From: Methylobacterium sp. Leaf112
GTDB taxonomy: Bacteria > Pseudomonadota > Alphaproteobacteria > Rhizobiales > Beijerinckiaceae
Length of the DNA: 64,000 nt
NCBI RefSeq assembly: GCF_001423295.1
Contig: NZ_LMNG01000001.1
Span: 124,829-188,828 of the forward strand
Reading direction: 5' to 3'
The notes under the pieces were generated by a model. It did no database searches. It was not told where the DNA came from and saw only the letters and a program-made list of their open reading frames with translations. This document shows positions 53,701 through 62,066 of the stretch, in pieces (position 1 is the stretch's first letter; the number at the start of each line of letters is the position of its first letter). The position numbers and the translations under genes were made by a program.

Positions 53701-54399
53701 CTGCCCGAGGCGGGGGGCGTCCTCTTGGCGGCGCCGGGCGACCTCTGGGGCATCGCGGGCCGGATCGAGGGTGCGGCGTCCGATCTCCCGTTGAGCCTCT
53801 GGTTGCGCGGAGCGGACGGCACCGCATGGCGCGCACGGATCGCCTCCGGGGCGGCGGGCGACGGCACGTTCCGCCTCGTCGCGGCCCTGACCGGCCTGGA
53901 GCCCGGCCGCTACGACATCGCCCTGCACGGCGGCGACGGCGTGCATCCCGGTGCCGTGCCCCGCCGTCTCGAGATCGTCGCGGGGCCGGGCCGCTACCGC
54001 CTCGACCGGACGATGCCGCCCGCCTTCCGCCGCCATTTCATCAAGCGGCTGAAGCGTGCGCCGGCCATCGAGCGGGCCGAGCGGGTAAACCTCACCGGCC
54101 TCGGCGGGAGCATCGCGTGCCGGGGTTGGGCCTTCGCACGGGGCCTCGGCGACGTGCTGTGCACCCTCGCCGTCTGGAACGACGCGGCAGGCCGCCCGCA
54201 GGTCTGCGTCTCGGCGCGCCTCGCCCGGCCTGAGGTCGCCGCGCATCTCGGCACGGCCCAGGCGCTCGGCAGCGGCTTCGAACTCGCGGTTCCGCGCGCC
54301 GCGCTTCAGGCCGGCGGCGTGCGGGTCTTCCAGTGCTACCGGCGCCGGACAGTGGAGTTCACCGGCTTCGCCGCCGCCCTGCAACGGGCCGTCGGGTGA
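50793..54399 (+). pseudogene. Giant multidomain glycosyltransferase (CgeB-like + GT4) with a +1 frameshift
   Basis: One gene of about 1,201 residues if a single extra C is removed. From ATG 50793 the CgeB-like domain reads SILLLDTEPGTHNHYIVLAI to LPLAAASLFQDLP. At a CCCC run (51192-51195) the frame slips, and sense continues as VLGDDRDYLYDLLFVGTAWP in the next frame to 54399. The product then has PPPRLFETALAGGFQVVISP, a GT4 domain (about residues 330-730: VLMVSHNRTGYRDGGGVEIY; VDLVHIHHLLHLPLSLPLVA; VAVVGNFASHKGGDEIVELM; TEAWQAGLVPVATALGALAE), and about 450 C-terminal residues of unknown, probably beta-rich type. One C insertion or a sequencing error explains the break. Confidence 0.85.
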
Positions 54400-54494
54400 C
54401 GCGTGTGTCGGCATTCACTCATGTCGGACACCCATGTCGGAGGCGGACCGGTGACCTAGATGGGAGTGCACGCCCGTCCCCGTGAGGAGCCCGC

Positions 54495-55424
54495 ATGCAC
54501 CCATCCCGACGCGCTTTCCTGGCCGGCACAGGCCTGCTTCCCTTGGCGGTGCCGCTTCTCGGATCCGCCGCGTCACCCGCGCAGGCGGAAGCGGGCGGGC
54601 TCTTGAGCCGGCCGATCCCGTCCACGGGCGAGCGGATTCCCGTCCTTGGGATCGGCACCTCGCGCCGCTACGAGGTCGAGCCGACGCCCGACAAGGTCGC
54701 GCCCTTGCGCGAGGCGGTCCGGCGGTTCGTGGCGCTCGGCGGCTCCGTCATCGACACGGCCCCGAGCTACGGCACGGCCGAGGACGTGCTCGGCCTCATC
54801 CTCCCGCAGGATGGTTTGCGCGAGAAGGTGTTCCTGTGCAGCAAGGTCGGCACGCCGGGGCGCGAGGCCGGGCTCGCCGAAATCGAGCGTTCGTTCAAGC
54901 GCCTGAACACGCAGACCATCGACCTCGTCGCCGTCCACAACCTCATCGACACCGCCACCAACCTCGCCACCCTGCGCGACCTCAAGGCGGCCAAGCGCAT
55001 CCGCTATGCGGGCGTCACCGTGTGGCGCGACAGCCAGTTCGCCGATCTCGAAGCCGTCATGAAGCGCGAGACCCTGGATTTCATCCAGGTGAACTACGCC
55101 CTCGACGATCGGCTGGCCGCACAGCGCATCCTGCCGCTCGCCGCAGAGCGCGGCATGGCCGTGATGGTCAACGTGCCGTTCGGGCGCGACCGCCTGTTCA
55201 AGGCGGTCCAGGGCCGCGAACTGCCGCCCTGGACCGCCGAGTTCGACTGCGCGAGCTGGCCGCAGTTCTTCCTGAAATACGTCCTCGGACACGAGGCCGT
55301 GACCTGCCCGATCCCCGGCATGGCTAAGGTGGCCTATGTCGAGGACAACCTCGGGGCCGCCCGGGGCCGGATGCCCGATGCGGCCCAGCGTGCCCGGATG
55401 GAGGCCTTTGTCGATGCGCTCTAA
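54495..55424 (+). CDS. Tat-exported aldo/keto reductase
   Basis: 309 residues. Twin-arginine-type signal (HPSRRAFLAGTGLLPLAVPL). The AKR fold follows: IPVLGIGTSRRYEVEP, SVIDTAPSYGTAEDVLG with the catalytic Asp-Tyr pair, VFLCSKVG with the Lys, IDLVAVHNL with the His, and VPFGRDRLF. NADPH as cofactor is the family norm. Export of a cofactor-bound enzyme is unusual for AKRs but recurrent in Tat substrates. The stop overlaps the start of the next gene. Substrate unknown. Confidence 0.9.
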   Translation: MHPSRRAFLAGTGLLPLAVPLLGSAASPAQAEAGGLLSRPIPSTGERIPVLGIGTSRRYEVEPTPDKVAPLREAVRRFVALGGSVIDTAPSYGTAEDVLGLILPQDGLREKVFLCSKVGTPGREAGLAEIERSFKRLNTQTIDLVAVHNLIDTATNLATLRDLKAAKRIRYAGVTVWRDSQFADLEAVMKRETLDFIQVNYALDDRLAAQRILPLAAERGMAVMVNVPFGRDRLFKAVQGRELPPWTAEFDCASWPQFFLKYVLGHEAVTCPIPGMAKVAYVEDNLGAARGRMPDAAQRARMEAFVDAL

Positions 55425-56133
55425 ACTCGTGTCCCGCCGCGCGGCCCTCGCGCTCGCCGCCTTCGTCGCCAGCGGGAGCGCCTGGGCCCAGTCCGCCGCG
55501 CAGCCCGCACGCATCGGCATCGTCGGTGCCGGCAACATCGGCGGCACCATCGGCGGCCTATGGGCGAAGGCCGGGCACGAGGTGATGGTCTCCTCCCGCC
55601 ACCCCGAGGAGCTGAAGGGCCTCGTCGAGAGCCTCGGTCCGAAGGCCCGTGCCGGGACTCCGGCCGAGGCCATCGCCTTCGGCGACGTCGTGCTGATCGC
55701 GGTGCCCTACAAGGCCTATCCGCAACTGAGCGCCGACCACGGCGCCGCTCTTCAGGGCAAGACCGTGATCGATGCCGGCAACGCGACCCAGGCCCGCGAC
55801 GGCGAGGTCTACGCCGAGGTGAAGGAGAGCGGCATCGCCGCCGTCTCGGCCAAGTACCTGCGCGGCGCCCGGATCGTGCGGGCCTTCAACGCGGCGAACT
55901 ATAAGGTCTTTGCCAAGAACGCGCATCGCGACGGCGCCCGCATGGCGATCCCCCTCGCGGGCGACGATGCCGGAGCCGTGGCGACCGTCGCCAAGCTGGT
56001 GACCGAGGCCGGCTTCGATCCGGTGATCGTCGGGCCCCTTTCCAAGGCGGACAGCTTCGCCATGGGGTCGCCGGGCTTCGGGCACGACCTCACCGCCGCT
56101 GAATCGGGCGCGCGCCTCGGGGTGGCGCGTTGA
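55414..56133 (+). CDS. Exported NADPH-dependent F420 reductase-like (Npd/Rossmann) protein
   Basis: 239 residues from ATG 55414, with GGAGG eight bases upstream, inside the previous gene. A signal with SRRAALALAAFVASGSAWAQ precedes a Rossmann fold: RIGIVGAGNIGGTIGGLWAK, HEVMVSSRHPEEL, IAFGDVVLIAVPYKAYPQL, KTVIDAGNATQARDG and IVRAFNAANYKVF. This matches the NADP-oxidoreductase coenzyme F420-dependent family, which in proteobacteria acts on NADP-linked substrates other than F420. A Tat-like signal on a Rossmann protein fits its AKR neighbour. Confidence 0.85.
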   Translation: MRSKLVSRRAALALAAFVASGSAWAQSAAQPARIGIVGAGNIGGTIGGLWAKAGHEVMVSSRHPEELKGLVESLGPKARAGTPAEAIAFGDVVLIAVPYKAYPQLSADHGAALQGKTVIDAGNATQARDGEVYAEVKESGIAAVSAKYLRGARIVRAFNAANYKVFAKNAHRDGARMAIPLAGDDAGAVATVAKLVTEAGFDPVIVGPLSKADSFAMGSPGFGHDLTAAESGARLGVAR

Positions 56134-57482
56134 GCGGCCTCGGCGGGGCGGCGGAGCCCGTCCCCGCCGAGGGCCGGTCGCGTTCGTGGCTAGGGCGCCT
56201 CGTCGATGTCCGGCCGGGCGAAGTTCCGGCGCTCGCGTGGTCCTGGGCCTACATCTTCTCGATTCTTGCCGCCTACTACGTCCTGCGCCCGATTCGCGAC
56301 CAGATGGGCATCGCCGGTGGGATCGAGAACCTGCCCTGGCTGTTCACCGGCACGCTCATCGGCATGCTGGCCCTGAACGTGCCCTTCGCCTGGCTGGTGA
56401 AGACCCTGCCGCGCGCCCGGTTCGTGCCCCTGACCTACCGCTTCTTCGCTGCCAACATCCTCGTCTTCGCTGTGTCACTCTACCTCGCCGGTCCTGAAGG
56501 CGACGTCTGGATCGGCCGGGCGTTCTTCATCTGGCTGTCGATCTTCAACCTGTTCGTGGTGTCGGTGTTCTGGGCCACCGTCGTCGATGTCTTCTCGACG
56601 GAGCAGGGCAAGCGCCTGTTCGGCTTCATCGCCGCCGGTGCCACCCTCGGGGCCATCGCGGGCTCGGCCACCACCGCGATCCTCGCCCGAGACGTGCCGA
56701 CCTGGGCGCTCCTCATCGGAGCGGCTGTTCTGCTGGAGGTGGCGGTGTTCAGCATGCGCGGCCTCGCACGCCTGTCGGACCGTCTGCACCAGCGCCCCGT
56801 GGCCGGTGACGTGGCCCCGGCCGACGCCATCGGCGGCAGCGCGTTCGCGGGCATCACCCGCACGTTCCGCTCGCCCTACCTCCTCAACATCGGCCTGTTC
56901 CTGCTGCTGTTCTCGGTGACCTCGACGTTCCTGTATTTCGAGCAGGCCAAGATCGCGAAGGAGAGCTTCGCGAACCGCGGGGCGCAGACGGCGTTCTTCG
57001 CCAGCGTCGACCTCCTGGTGAACGCGCTGACGCTCGGGGTGCAGTTCTTCCTCACCGGCCGGATCGTCCGGCGCATCGGCGTCGGGCCGAGCCTCGCCCT
57101 CCTGCCGGCGGCCAGCGTCCTGGGTTTTGCCGCCCTTGCCGTATCGCCGACCATCTCCGCCATCGTGGTGTTCCAGGTCCTGCGGCGGGCCGGCAATTTC
57201 GCCATCGCCCGGCCGATCCGCGAGGTTCTGTTCACCGTCGTGCCGCGCGAAGATCGCTACAAGGCGAAGAACTTCCTCGACACCGTGGTCTACCGCACCG
57301 GCGACCAGATCGGAGCGTGGTCCTTCGCCGGGATCGGGGCGCTCGGCCTCGGCTCCACGGCGGTGGCCGTGACTGCGGTACCGCTCTCGATCGCATGGTT
57401 GCTCAACAGTCTCTGGCTCGGCCGCAGGCAGGAGGAGCGCCAGCGGAGGGGGGAAGATCCATCGGGTGGGGAACGTCCCTGA
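56130..57482 (+). CDS. MFS / NTP-NDP translocase-like membrane protein
   Basis: 450 residues from TTG 56130, overlapping the previous stop. About twelve transmembrane helices. The start resembles ADP/ATP-translocase-like MFS proteins of free-living bacteria: ALAWSWAYIFSILAAYYVLR then PIRDQMGIAGG, VSVFWATVVDVFSTEQGKRL and FGFIAAGATLGAIAGSATTA. No charged residues typical of obligate-parasite nucleotide exchangers stand out. The substrate is not known. It forms a three-gene overlapping operon with the two reductases. Confidence 0.85.
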   Translation: MSGLGGAAEPVPAEGRSRSWLGRLVDVRPGEVPALAWSWAYIFSILAAYYVLRPIRDQMGIAGGIENLPWLFTGTLIGMLALNVPFAWLVKTLPRARFVPLTYRFFAANILVFAVSLYLAGPEGDVWIGRAFFIWLSIFNLFVVSVFWATVVDVFSTEQGKRLFGFIAAGATLGAIAGSATTAILARDVPTWALLIGAAVLLEVAVFSMRGLARLSDRLHQRPVAGDVAPADAIGGSAFAGITRTFRSPYLLNIGLFLLLFSVTSTFLYFEQAKIAKESFANRGAQTAFFASVDLLVNALTLGVQFFLTGRIVRRIGVGPSLALLPAASVLGFAALAVSPTISAIVVFQVLRRAGNFAIARPIREVLFTVVPREDRYKAKNFLDTVVYRTGDQIGAWSFAGIGALGLGSTAVAVTAVPLSIAWLLNSLWLGRRQEERQRRGEDPSGGERP

Positions 57483-57582
57483 GCCGATCGCCCGAGCTAC
57501 GAAGACGGTGGAATCGACGATTGCGGTCGTCCGAAACCGTTTCGACGCCCAGTGCGTTGCTGGCAGAACGGGAGAGCGACGC

Positions 57583-57792
57583 ATGTCCGATCTGACCGCC
57601 TCGAACCAGAACCTGCCCGAATCGACCTACGATCAGGAACGCGGCGCGCGCGAGCGGCACTCCAAACCCGACATGGGCGGAGCGGCGGTCTCCCCGCGCG
57701 ACGCAGACCATGACACCGTACGGGCGACCCCCGAGGGGCCGAGCGATCGACCCGGTACGGAAGCCGAGGACGTGTCCCGCCCGCGCGAGTAG
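57583..57792 (+). CDS. Small hydrophilic hypothetical protein
   Basis: 69 residues from ATG 57583, with GGAGAG upstream. It is strongly hydrophilic and probably disordered (NQNLPESTYDQERGARERHS; DHDTVRATPEGPSDRPGTEA). No signal or membrane segment. This type of short, charged protein is common in stress regulons of this group, but no promoter could be assigned here. Confidence 0.6.
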   Translation: MSDLTASNQNLPESTYDQERGARERHSKPDMGGAAVSPRDADHDTVRATPEGPSDRPGTEAEDVSRPRE

Positions 57793-57922
57793 GCTGGACA
57801 CCAGGGCCCCGGCTCCGAGGTCGGGCCAGGTCGGTGACATCGCCGAAGGGGTGGGTATCGGGACGGCCTGCAGCACTCGGCCCCAGCGCAGGCCGTAGGC
57901 CGTCCACGATGTGGGACTGTAC

Positions 57923-58111
57923 TCAGCCGAAGGAACTGAATCCCTCGAAGCTTTCGGTATGGGCGGCCGACAGGTCCGAATCCTCCGCGGGGGCCGGCGA
58001 CAGGTCTTCGGCCGGAAGGTCCGGCCTGCTTTTCAAGGGGGTTGGATAGATCTCGTCAGAGACGGATGCGAGCGTCGAGGCAGAGCGATCGGGCTGCACG
58101 TCTTTGGTCAT
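57923..58111 (-). CDS. Small acidic hypothetical protein
   Basis: 62 residues. ATG 58111 is preceded by AGGAG with six-base spacing, the best evidence that it is real. The sequence is acidic and Ser/Pro-rich (STLASVSDEIYPTPL; PDLPAEDLSPAPAEDSDLSA). Likely disordered; function unknown. The 261 bases upstream hold no gene I can support. Confidence 0.55.
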   Translation of the reverse strand: MTKDVQPDRSASTLASVSDEIYPTPLKSRPDLPAEDLSPAPAEDSDLSAAHTESFEGFSSFG

Positions 58112-58372
58112 CCAGGCTCCTGGGGTGCTGCGCCGCGCTTACGGCGAAGCTTTCGATACTCCGTTCCGTCCTGGTTCGGGAACCGCCCACAGGTTGCAGG
58201 TGCCATGAACGGCGGTTCTGCGTCGGAGCCGTTCGGCCAAATTCCACCCGATGCGACTCTGGAAATGGGCGCTCATACCGGTTGATCGCTTCGTGATGCG
58301 GATTTCGGCTTCGCTCAGGCACCGCGCGGGCTGCCTGAGACTGATCTCCGAACGGATGATCCGGAGACGGTC

Positions 58373-58573
58373 TCAGTCCTGCTTGGCCTTCGCGATCGCC
58401 TTCGAGACGGCCTTGAGCAGATCGCCACCGGCGGCCTTCACCATCTCTTCCTCGGAGATGCCTTCGTCGTCGGCATCCTGTAGCAGCTCGTCTAGGTGGG
58501 TTTGGGGGGGCTTGTCGGGGTCGAGGTTGTCCGCAACCCAATCACGGAAGAATTCCTTGGCGATCTGACTCAT
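58373..58573 (-). CDS. Small hypothetical protein
   Basis: 66 residues from ATG 58573, with GGAG eight bases upstream. Helical and acidic: IAKEFFRDWVADNLDPDKPP, HLDELLQDADDEGISEEEMV, DLLKAVSKAIAKAK. The pattern resembles small rhizobial proteins with a WI/VxxNL start, but I cannot name a family with confidence. A 7-bp hairpin (GCGAGGC/GCCTCGC, 58621-58652) lies upstream. Confidence 0.7.
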   Translation of the reverse strand: MSQIAKEFFRDWVADNLDPDKPPQTHLDELLQDADDEGISEEEMVKAAGGDLLKAVSKAIAKAKQD

Positions 58574-58771
58574 CGTGCCGCTCCGTTGCGGCGGGCTGAA
58601 TAGATCACCGGCCGATTCGGCGCGAGGCCTGTCGTGCGGAGGGTGAGCCTCGCGGCATGTGCAATCTGGTCGCAAACCCGCGTGTGCCGGGGAAGAAGGA
58701 CAACCACAAGCCGGAAACGGTCCTGTTCGGTCCGGAGCTTGGACAACCCCGATCGTCCAAATCGAACCGCA

Positions 58772-58957
58772 TCAGCCAACATCGCTCCCGGCGGTTTCGT
58801 GCCCGATCTCACCATCGGGAACCGTCCAGCCCCGTGCCCAGGTCTCATGCTCCTCGGAGCCCTCGGGATACGGGTTGGCGGTGAGCGGATCGCCCCGGTC
58901 GCGCGCGTGCCGACCTTCCTGGCTCACGGCGGCGGGGGAGCGTTGGGGAAAGGCCAT
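58772..58957 (-). CDS. Rmf/CrpP-like small protein (second copy)
   Basis: 61 residues from ATG 58957. The core DPLTANPYPEGSEEHETWAR, followed by GW, gives the Pro-Tyr-Pro turn and W-x-x-GW of ribosome modulation factor relatives, as in the protein at 23702-23875. The N-terminus is basic and the C-terminus acidic. Ribosome binding is possible but unproven. Confidence 0.65.
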   Translation of the reverse strand: MAFPQRSPAAVSQEGRHARDRGDPLTANPYPEGSEEHETWARGWTVPDGEIGHETAGSDVG

Positions 58958-58981
58958 GGTTCGGGTCCCCGAGAGAGGCGC

Positions 58982-59137
58982 TCAGGAATTTGCGGCGTCG
59001 TTGGGGACCGGCCTGTCCGGCTGCGCGTCGGTCTCGGCCGGCTTCGGATGATGGCCCGGCTCGGGCGGCTGCGGCGCCGGCGAGCCGGCATCCGGCGTCG
59101 CGTCCACTTGAGACGGTTTCGGCTGATCGTCTGCCAT
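58982..59137 (-). CDS. Very small Pro-rich hydrophilic protein
   Basis: 51 residues. ATG 59137 is preceded by AGGAG seven bases upstream, an ideal ribosome-binding site. Composition is Pro/Ala/Asp-rich (ATPDAGSPAPQPPEPGHH), likely disordered. It lies 24 bases upstream of the Rmf-like start on the same strand, so the two may form an operon. Confidence 0.5.
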   Translation of the reverse strand: MADDQPKPSQVDATPDAGSPAPQPPEPGHHPKPAETDAQPDRPVPNDAANS

Positions 59138-59542
59138 CGTCTGCTCCTGAATCGGAAGCCCTTGCCGTGCGGCAAGTCATCGTTCTCGATCTCGCTATGC
59201 TCGGTGACGGCGAGGCGGTATTCGCTTCGCCGACGCCAAGCATATTCTAAGGTTAAACCTGCATCGACTACCTTCGATCCCCCGGGGCCGCAGACATTTT
59301 TTCGGTTTCGCCCTCTGCCTCGCATCACCTGCGTTCCGGCAGAGATCGCGAACGTCGGGCGAAAAGGGCCGGCAAAGCCGGCGTCTCGCCGTAGAGAAAG
59401 AGAGCGAAGAACAGCCCCGTCATCATCACCGGGCCACGGCCCGATCCGCTCCGGTCATCCGCCCGACCGTCGCAGGGCCGTTCGTCGCTCGTCCCCTGCC
59501 CGGCGCAGCCGTGGATCGGCTGTCCCGAGGCTCGAGACGCGG
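59138..59542. other. 405-bp stretch without a supported gene
   Basis: Contains a 33-codon minus-strand frame (MMTGLFFALFLYGETPALPA at the start), which I do not trust, and an AT-rich patch at 59238-59310. No clear promoter or terminator. It probably carries the promoter of the minus-strand small genes. Confidence 0.4.
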
Positions 59543-59995
59543 CTACCCTGCCGGAGCGGTCAGGACCAGCTTGCCTTCGAAGGGAGCCTTCTGGTTGCTC
59601 GTGGTGGTGCAGGCGTAGGTTTCCGTTCCAGCCTCCATGGTCCGGATCTTCAGGACGCCTTGGCCATTCGCCTTCACGAGGTAGCCCTTTTCGCTCGACA
59701 CGTGGACGAGCGAGCCGTCCGCGTGGAGAACGTGACCTTTCTCGAACTGGCCGGGTGCCGTGATGGTGACGGGCACGTTCGCCGTGCTGACGATGTGGAG
59801 CTCGACGTTCGTGTTGGCCGGAAGCTTGAGTTCGGCCGGGGCACAGACGGGCTTGTCGCCATCCATCGTGATGGTCAGCTCCCCCTGGACCGTGGTGCTG
59901 CTCGATGGGGCCGGGAGCGGCTTACCCTGGGCGAGGACCGGCCCCGCCGAGACCATGGCGGCAAGCGCACCAAATCCGATCACTGCATGACGCAT
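59543..59995 (-). CDS. Secreted cupredoxin-like hypothetical protein
   Basis: 150 residues from ATG 59995, with GAGAG upstream. Signal peptide (VIGFGALAAMVSAGPVLAQG). The mature part is beta-rich: CAPAELKLPANTNVELHIVS, VPVTITAPGQFEKGHVLHAD, VLKIRTMEAGTETYACTTTS, NQKAPFEGKLVLTAPAG. The order resembles a cupredoxin, but the usual Cys-x-x-x-His-x-x-Met copper site is not complete (one late Cys, an early His), so copper binding is doubtful. Confidence 0.7.
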   Translation of the reverse strand: MRHAVIGFGALAAMVSAGPVLAQGKPLPAPSSSTTVQGELTITMDGDKPVCAPAELKLPANTNVELHIVSTANVPVTITAPGQFEKGHVLHADGSLVHVSSEKGYLVKANGQGVLKIRTMEAGTETYACTTTSNQKAPFEGKLVLTAPAG

Positions 59996-60121
59996 GAAGC
60001 AACTCTCTATCCGTTCCTGGACTGTGATGGGGAAAGAGGGCCGAGGATCGGCGAGTTCCTGTTTGCGGCAGCGCGCCGCGGCAACCCGACGGCCCATCAC
60101 CGACCTTGCGGCGGCGTTCCC

Positions 60122-60433
60122 TCACCGCAGATGCCCGGCCTCCCGCAGCGCCTTTTCCACTTCCTCGCAGACCCTCCGCATCCCCTCGTCGTTCCGGGGC
60201 GACGGCGGTCTCGCGGGTGCCTTCGTCGCCTTCGTTTGAGGTTGCGCGAGCCGGGTGCTCTCGCCCGCCCGATCCGCGCCAGTACCCGCGATGGCGCTCA
60301 ACAATCTCGCAAGCATTCGCGCGCACTCCATCCGTACCCGTGAAAGTATTCGGATGGGATCGGATTCGTTCCACGACCCGGAGGCCGGTCCGACCATGGG
60401 CGCCTTTCGACCGATCCATTCGAAGCCCAGCAC
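60122..60433 (-). CDS. Possible small protein
   Basis: 103 residues from ATG 60433, or 69 from ATG 60331. The C-terminal half (NDEGMRRVCEEVEKALREAG) looks helical and protein-like; the N-terminal half is less convincing. No signal, no clear ribosome-binding site. It could be a shadow of an unrecognised feature. Upstream of 60433, no other gene is visible to 60655. Confidence 0.3.
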   Translation of the reverse strand: MLGFEWIGRKAPMVGPASGSWNESDPIRILSRVRMECARMLARLLSAIAGTGADRAGESTRLAQPQTKATKAPARPPSPRNDEGMRRVCEEVEKALREAGHLR

Positions 60434-60578
60434 CGGTTCCGTGAAGAGACGAATGCGGCGAGGACCGTCGGCGCGTCGAATAGCGGACCAATCCGGCCGC
60501 CGGGGGCTTGGCGTCTGGCATACCAGATGCGATAGTCCCTTGCCCTTCCCAGGGCATCCTCATATGTGACCACCTTCA

Positions 60579-60612
60579 CCCGCCCGGTTCCCAGCCCGGC
60601 GGGTTCTTCTTT
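60579..60612 (+). terminator. GC-rich hairpin with T-rich tail
   Basis: CCCGCC (60579-60584) pairs with GGCGGG (60598-60603), followed by TTCTTCTTTT. No protein gene on this strand clearly ends before it, so it may close an unannotated small RNA. Confidence 0.6.
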
Positions 60613-60655
60613 TGGAGTGCCCCGTCTCGCGGGTGCCAATGTTGGAGGAACGCTT

Positions 60656-61201
60656 TTGCTGAACCAATTCGGCCGCATCGTCGCGGGCCTCGCCCTGTGC
60701 ACGTCCCTCGCGAACGGGGCGTACGCACAGGCGGCCCCGTCCCCGGACAAGCCATCGGCCTCGGCGACGCAGGATCCGGCGACTCTGAAGGTGGCGCGCG
60801 AGGTCGTTGCCCAGATGCAGGGCGACCGTGTCACCACCCTGAACGCGATGGCCGCTCCCATGGCCGGCATGATGCAGCAGATGGGCGTGCGCGAGCCGGA
60901 GCGCGCGCAGGTGATCGTCCGCGAAGCCGTGCTTCCGATGCTGACCGCGCACTACGACGAACTCCTCGATCTCCAGGCCCGCAGCTTCGCGACGGTCCTC
61001 TCCAAGGATGATCTCCAAGCGGTGGGAGCGTTCTACGCCTCTCCGGCGGGCCGGCGCCTGGCGGCTGCCCAGCCGCAGCTCGCTCAGGCGCAAATGACCG
61101 GGACGACGCAGTGGATGCAAGCGCTGATGCCGGAGATGCAGACCAAGATCATGCAAGTCATCAAGGCGCATGGTTGGGGTCCGGGCGATAAGCCGAAATG
61201 A
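60656..61201 (+). CDS. DUF2059-type secreted protein
   Basis: 181 residues from TTG 60656, with GGAGGAA five bases upstream. Signal peptide (RIVAGLALCTSLANGAYAQA). The helical mature domain has TLKVAREVVAQMQGDRVTTL, MLTAHYDELLDLQARSFATV then LSKDDLQAVGAFYASPAGRR, a pattern typical of DUF2059 proteins (a helical pair followed by F-YxSPxGR). The function of the family is unknown; a periplasmic location is predicted. A terminator follows directly. Confidence 0.85.
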   Translation: MLNQFGRIVAGLALCTSLANGAYAQAAPSPDKPSASATQDPATLKVAREVVAQMQGDRVTTLNAMAAPMAGMMQQMGVREPERAQVIVREAVLPMLTAHYDELLDLQARSFATVLSKDDLQAVGAFYASPAGRRLAAAQPQLAQAQMTGTTQWMQALMPEMQTKIMQVIKAHGWGPGDKPK

Positions 61202-61218
61202 TCCCCACGCCCGCCAAG

Positions 61219-61237
61219 CCCGCCCAGGCGGGTTTTT
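61219..61237 (+). terminator. Rho-independent terminator after the DUF2059 gene
   Basis: CCCGCC (61219-61224), CA loop, GGCGGG (61227-61232), TTTTT. Confidence 0.8.
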
Positions 61238-61355
61238 CGGGTCAGATCGCCTCCGGGTGTGACACAGCGGTCAGGAAACTTCGGGGCGTTCCGGAGTTTG
61301 TTTCGAGCTGAGCCGGCGAAGATTGTCCCTCCGTCGGCCCAATCGAAAGTTCGCC

Positions 61356-61613
61356 ATGAGAACACTCATCCTCGCCACCGCCCTGTTCGCCGCCACCCCC
61401 GCACTCGCCCAGGTCGGCCCTCCGGGTCAGCCGGGCGCTCCCGGTGTCGTCGTGCAGAGCGAGCCGAACAGCACTGGCAACGACGCCAACATCGCCATCT
61501 CGCGCGGTGCGACCGGTGCCGACACGGCGACGACCGATTCCGCCGCCGGTGGGAACGCCTCGCGGCCCGAACAGGCGATCCCCAACGGCAGCGCCAACGG
61601 CGGCGGTCGCTAA
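61356..61613 (+). CDS. Small secreted Gly/Ala/Asn-rich protein
   Basis: 85 residues from ATG 61356. Signal peptide (RTLILATALFAATPALAQ). The mature part (VGPPGQPGAPGVVVQSEPNS; RGATGADTATTDSAAGGNAS) is low-complexity and likely disordered. Function unknown. A terminator with a T6 tail follows at 61641-61671. Confidence 0.65.
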   Translation: MRTLILATALFAATPALAQVGPPGQPGAPGVVVQSEPNSTGNDANIAISRGATGADTATTDSAAGGNASRPEQAIPNGSANGGGR

Positions 61614-61640
61614 CCCGTCCATCGGTTCGGATCATCATCA

Positions 61641-61671
61641 CCCGCCCGGCTCACGCCGCGGCGGGTTTTTT
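61641..61671 (+). terminator. Rho-independent terminator
   Basis: CCCGC (61641-61645) pairs with GCGGG (61661-61665), followed by TTTTTT. It closes the small secreted protein gene. Confidence 0.75.
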
Positions 61672-61760
61672 GGCTCATCGCTTCGAAGGTCGGACTCACG
61701 GACCTGGGGTGAAGGACTGATCGGAGAAAAAGTCCGAGCCCGGAAACGATCGGGGTACGG

Positions 61761-62066
61761 TCACGGGCGCGGTGCGGGCGACGACGCGGAACCGTCGGCC
61801 CTACCGTTCTCCTTTCCGAGGGTGTTCGCCGTGCCGTTATGATCGGAGGGACGTCCGCCGGGGTTGTCGCTCCCGCCCCTGGAGGACCCGATCGTGCGGT
61901 TGTCCGCCTTGTCGCCGTTGCTCCTGAGATCGGCGGCGGTGTTCCCGTCGCTGGTCGCCGGGGCGCCACCCGGGGTCTGCGCGTCGGCGGGCCCCGTCAG
62001 CGAGAGAATCAACGAAGTCGCGAGGGCAAGGGCCGTCCATTGGAGGGCAAGGGTCGTCCTGCGCAT
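61761..62066 (-). CDS. Small secreted hydrophilic protein
   Basis: 101 residues from ATG 62066. Signal peptide (LQWTALALATSLILSLTGPA, then DAQ). The mature region is Gly/Ser/Asn-rich and disordered (DGNTAADLRSNGDKADNRTI; SSRGGSDNPGGRPSDHNGTA). It resembles the protein at 61356-61613 in composition. No known family. Confidence 0.62.
   Translation of the reverse strand: MRRTTLALQWTALALATSLILSLTGPADAQTPGGAPATSDGNTAADLRSNGDKADNRTIGSSRGGSDNPGGRPSDHNGTANTLGKENGRADGSASSPAPRP

Noticed and set aside
58657..58884. A 75-codon plus frame beginning MCNL, reminiscent of SRAP (YedK/HMCES) proteins
   Set aside because: Only the first four residues fit; the rest has no SRAP pattern and overlaps the Rmf-like gene.
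59330..59450. A 33-codon minus-strand frame with a hydrophobic start
   Set aside because: Too short, no ribosome-binding site, biased tail; not supported.
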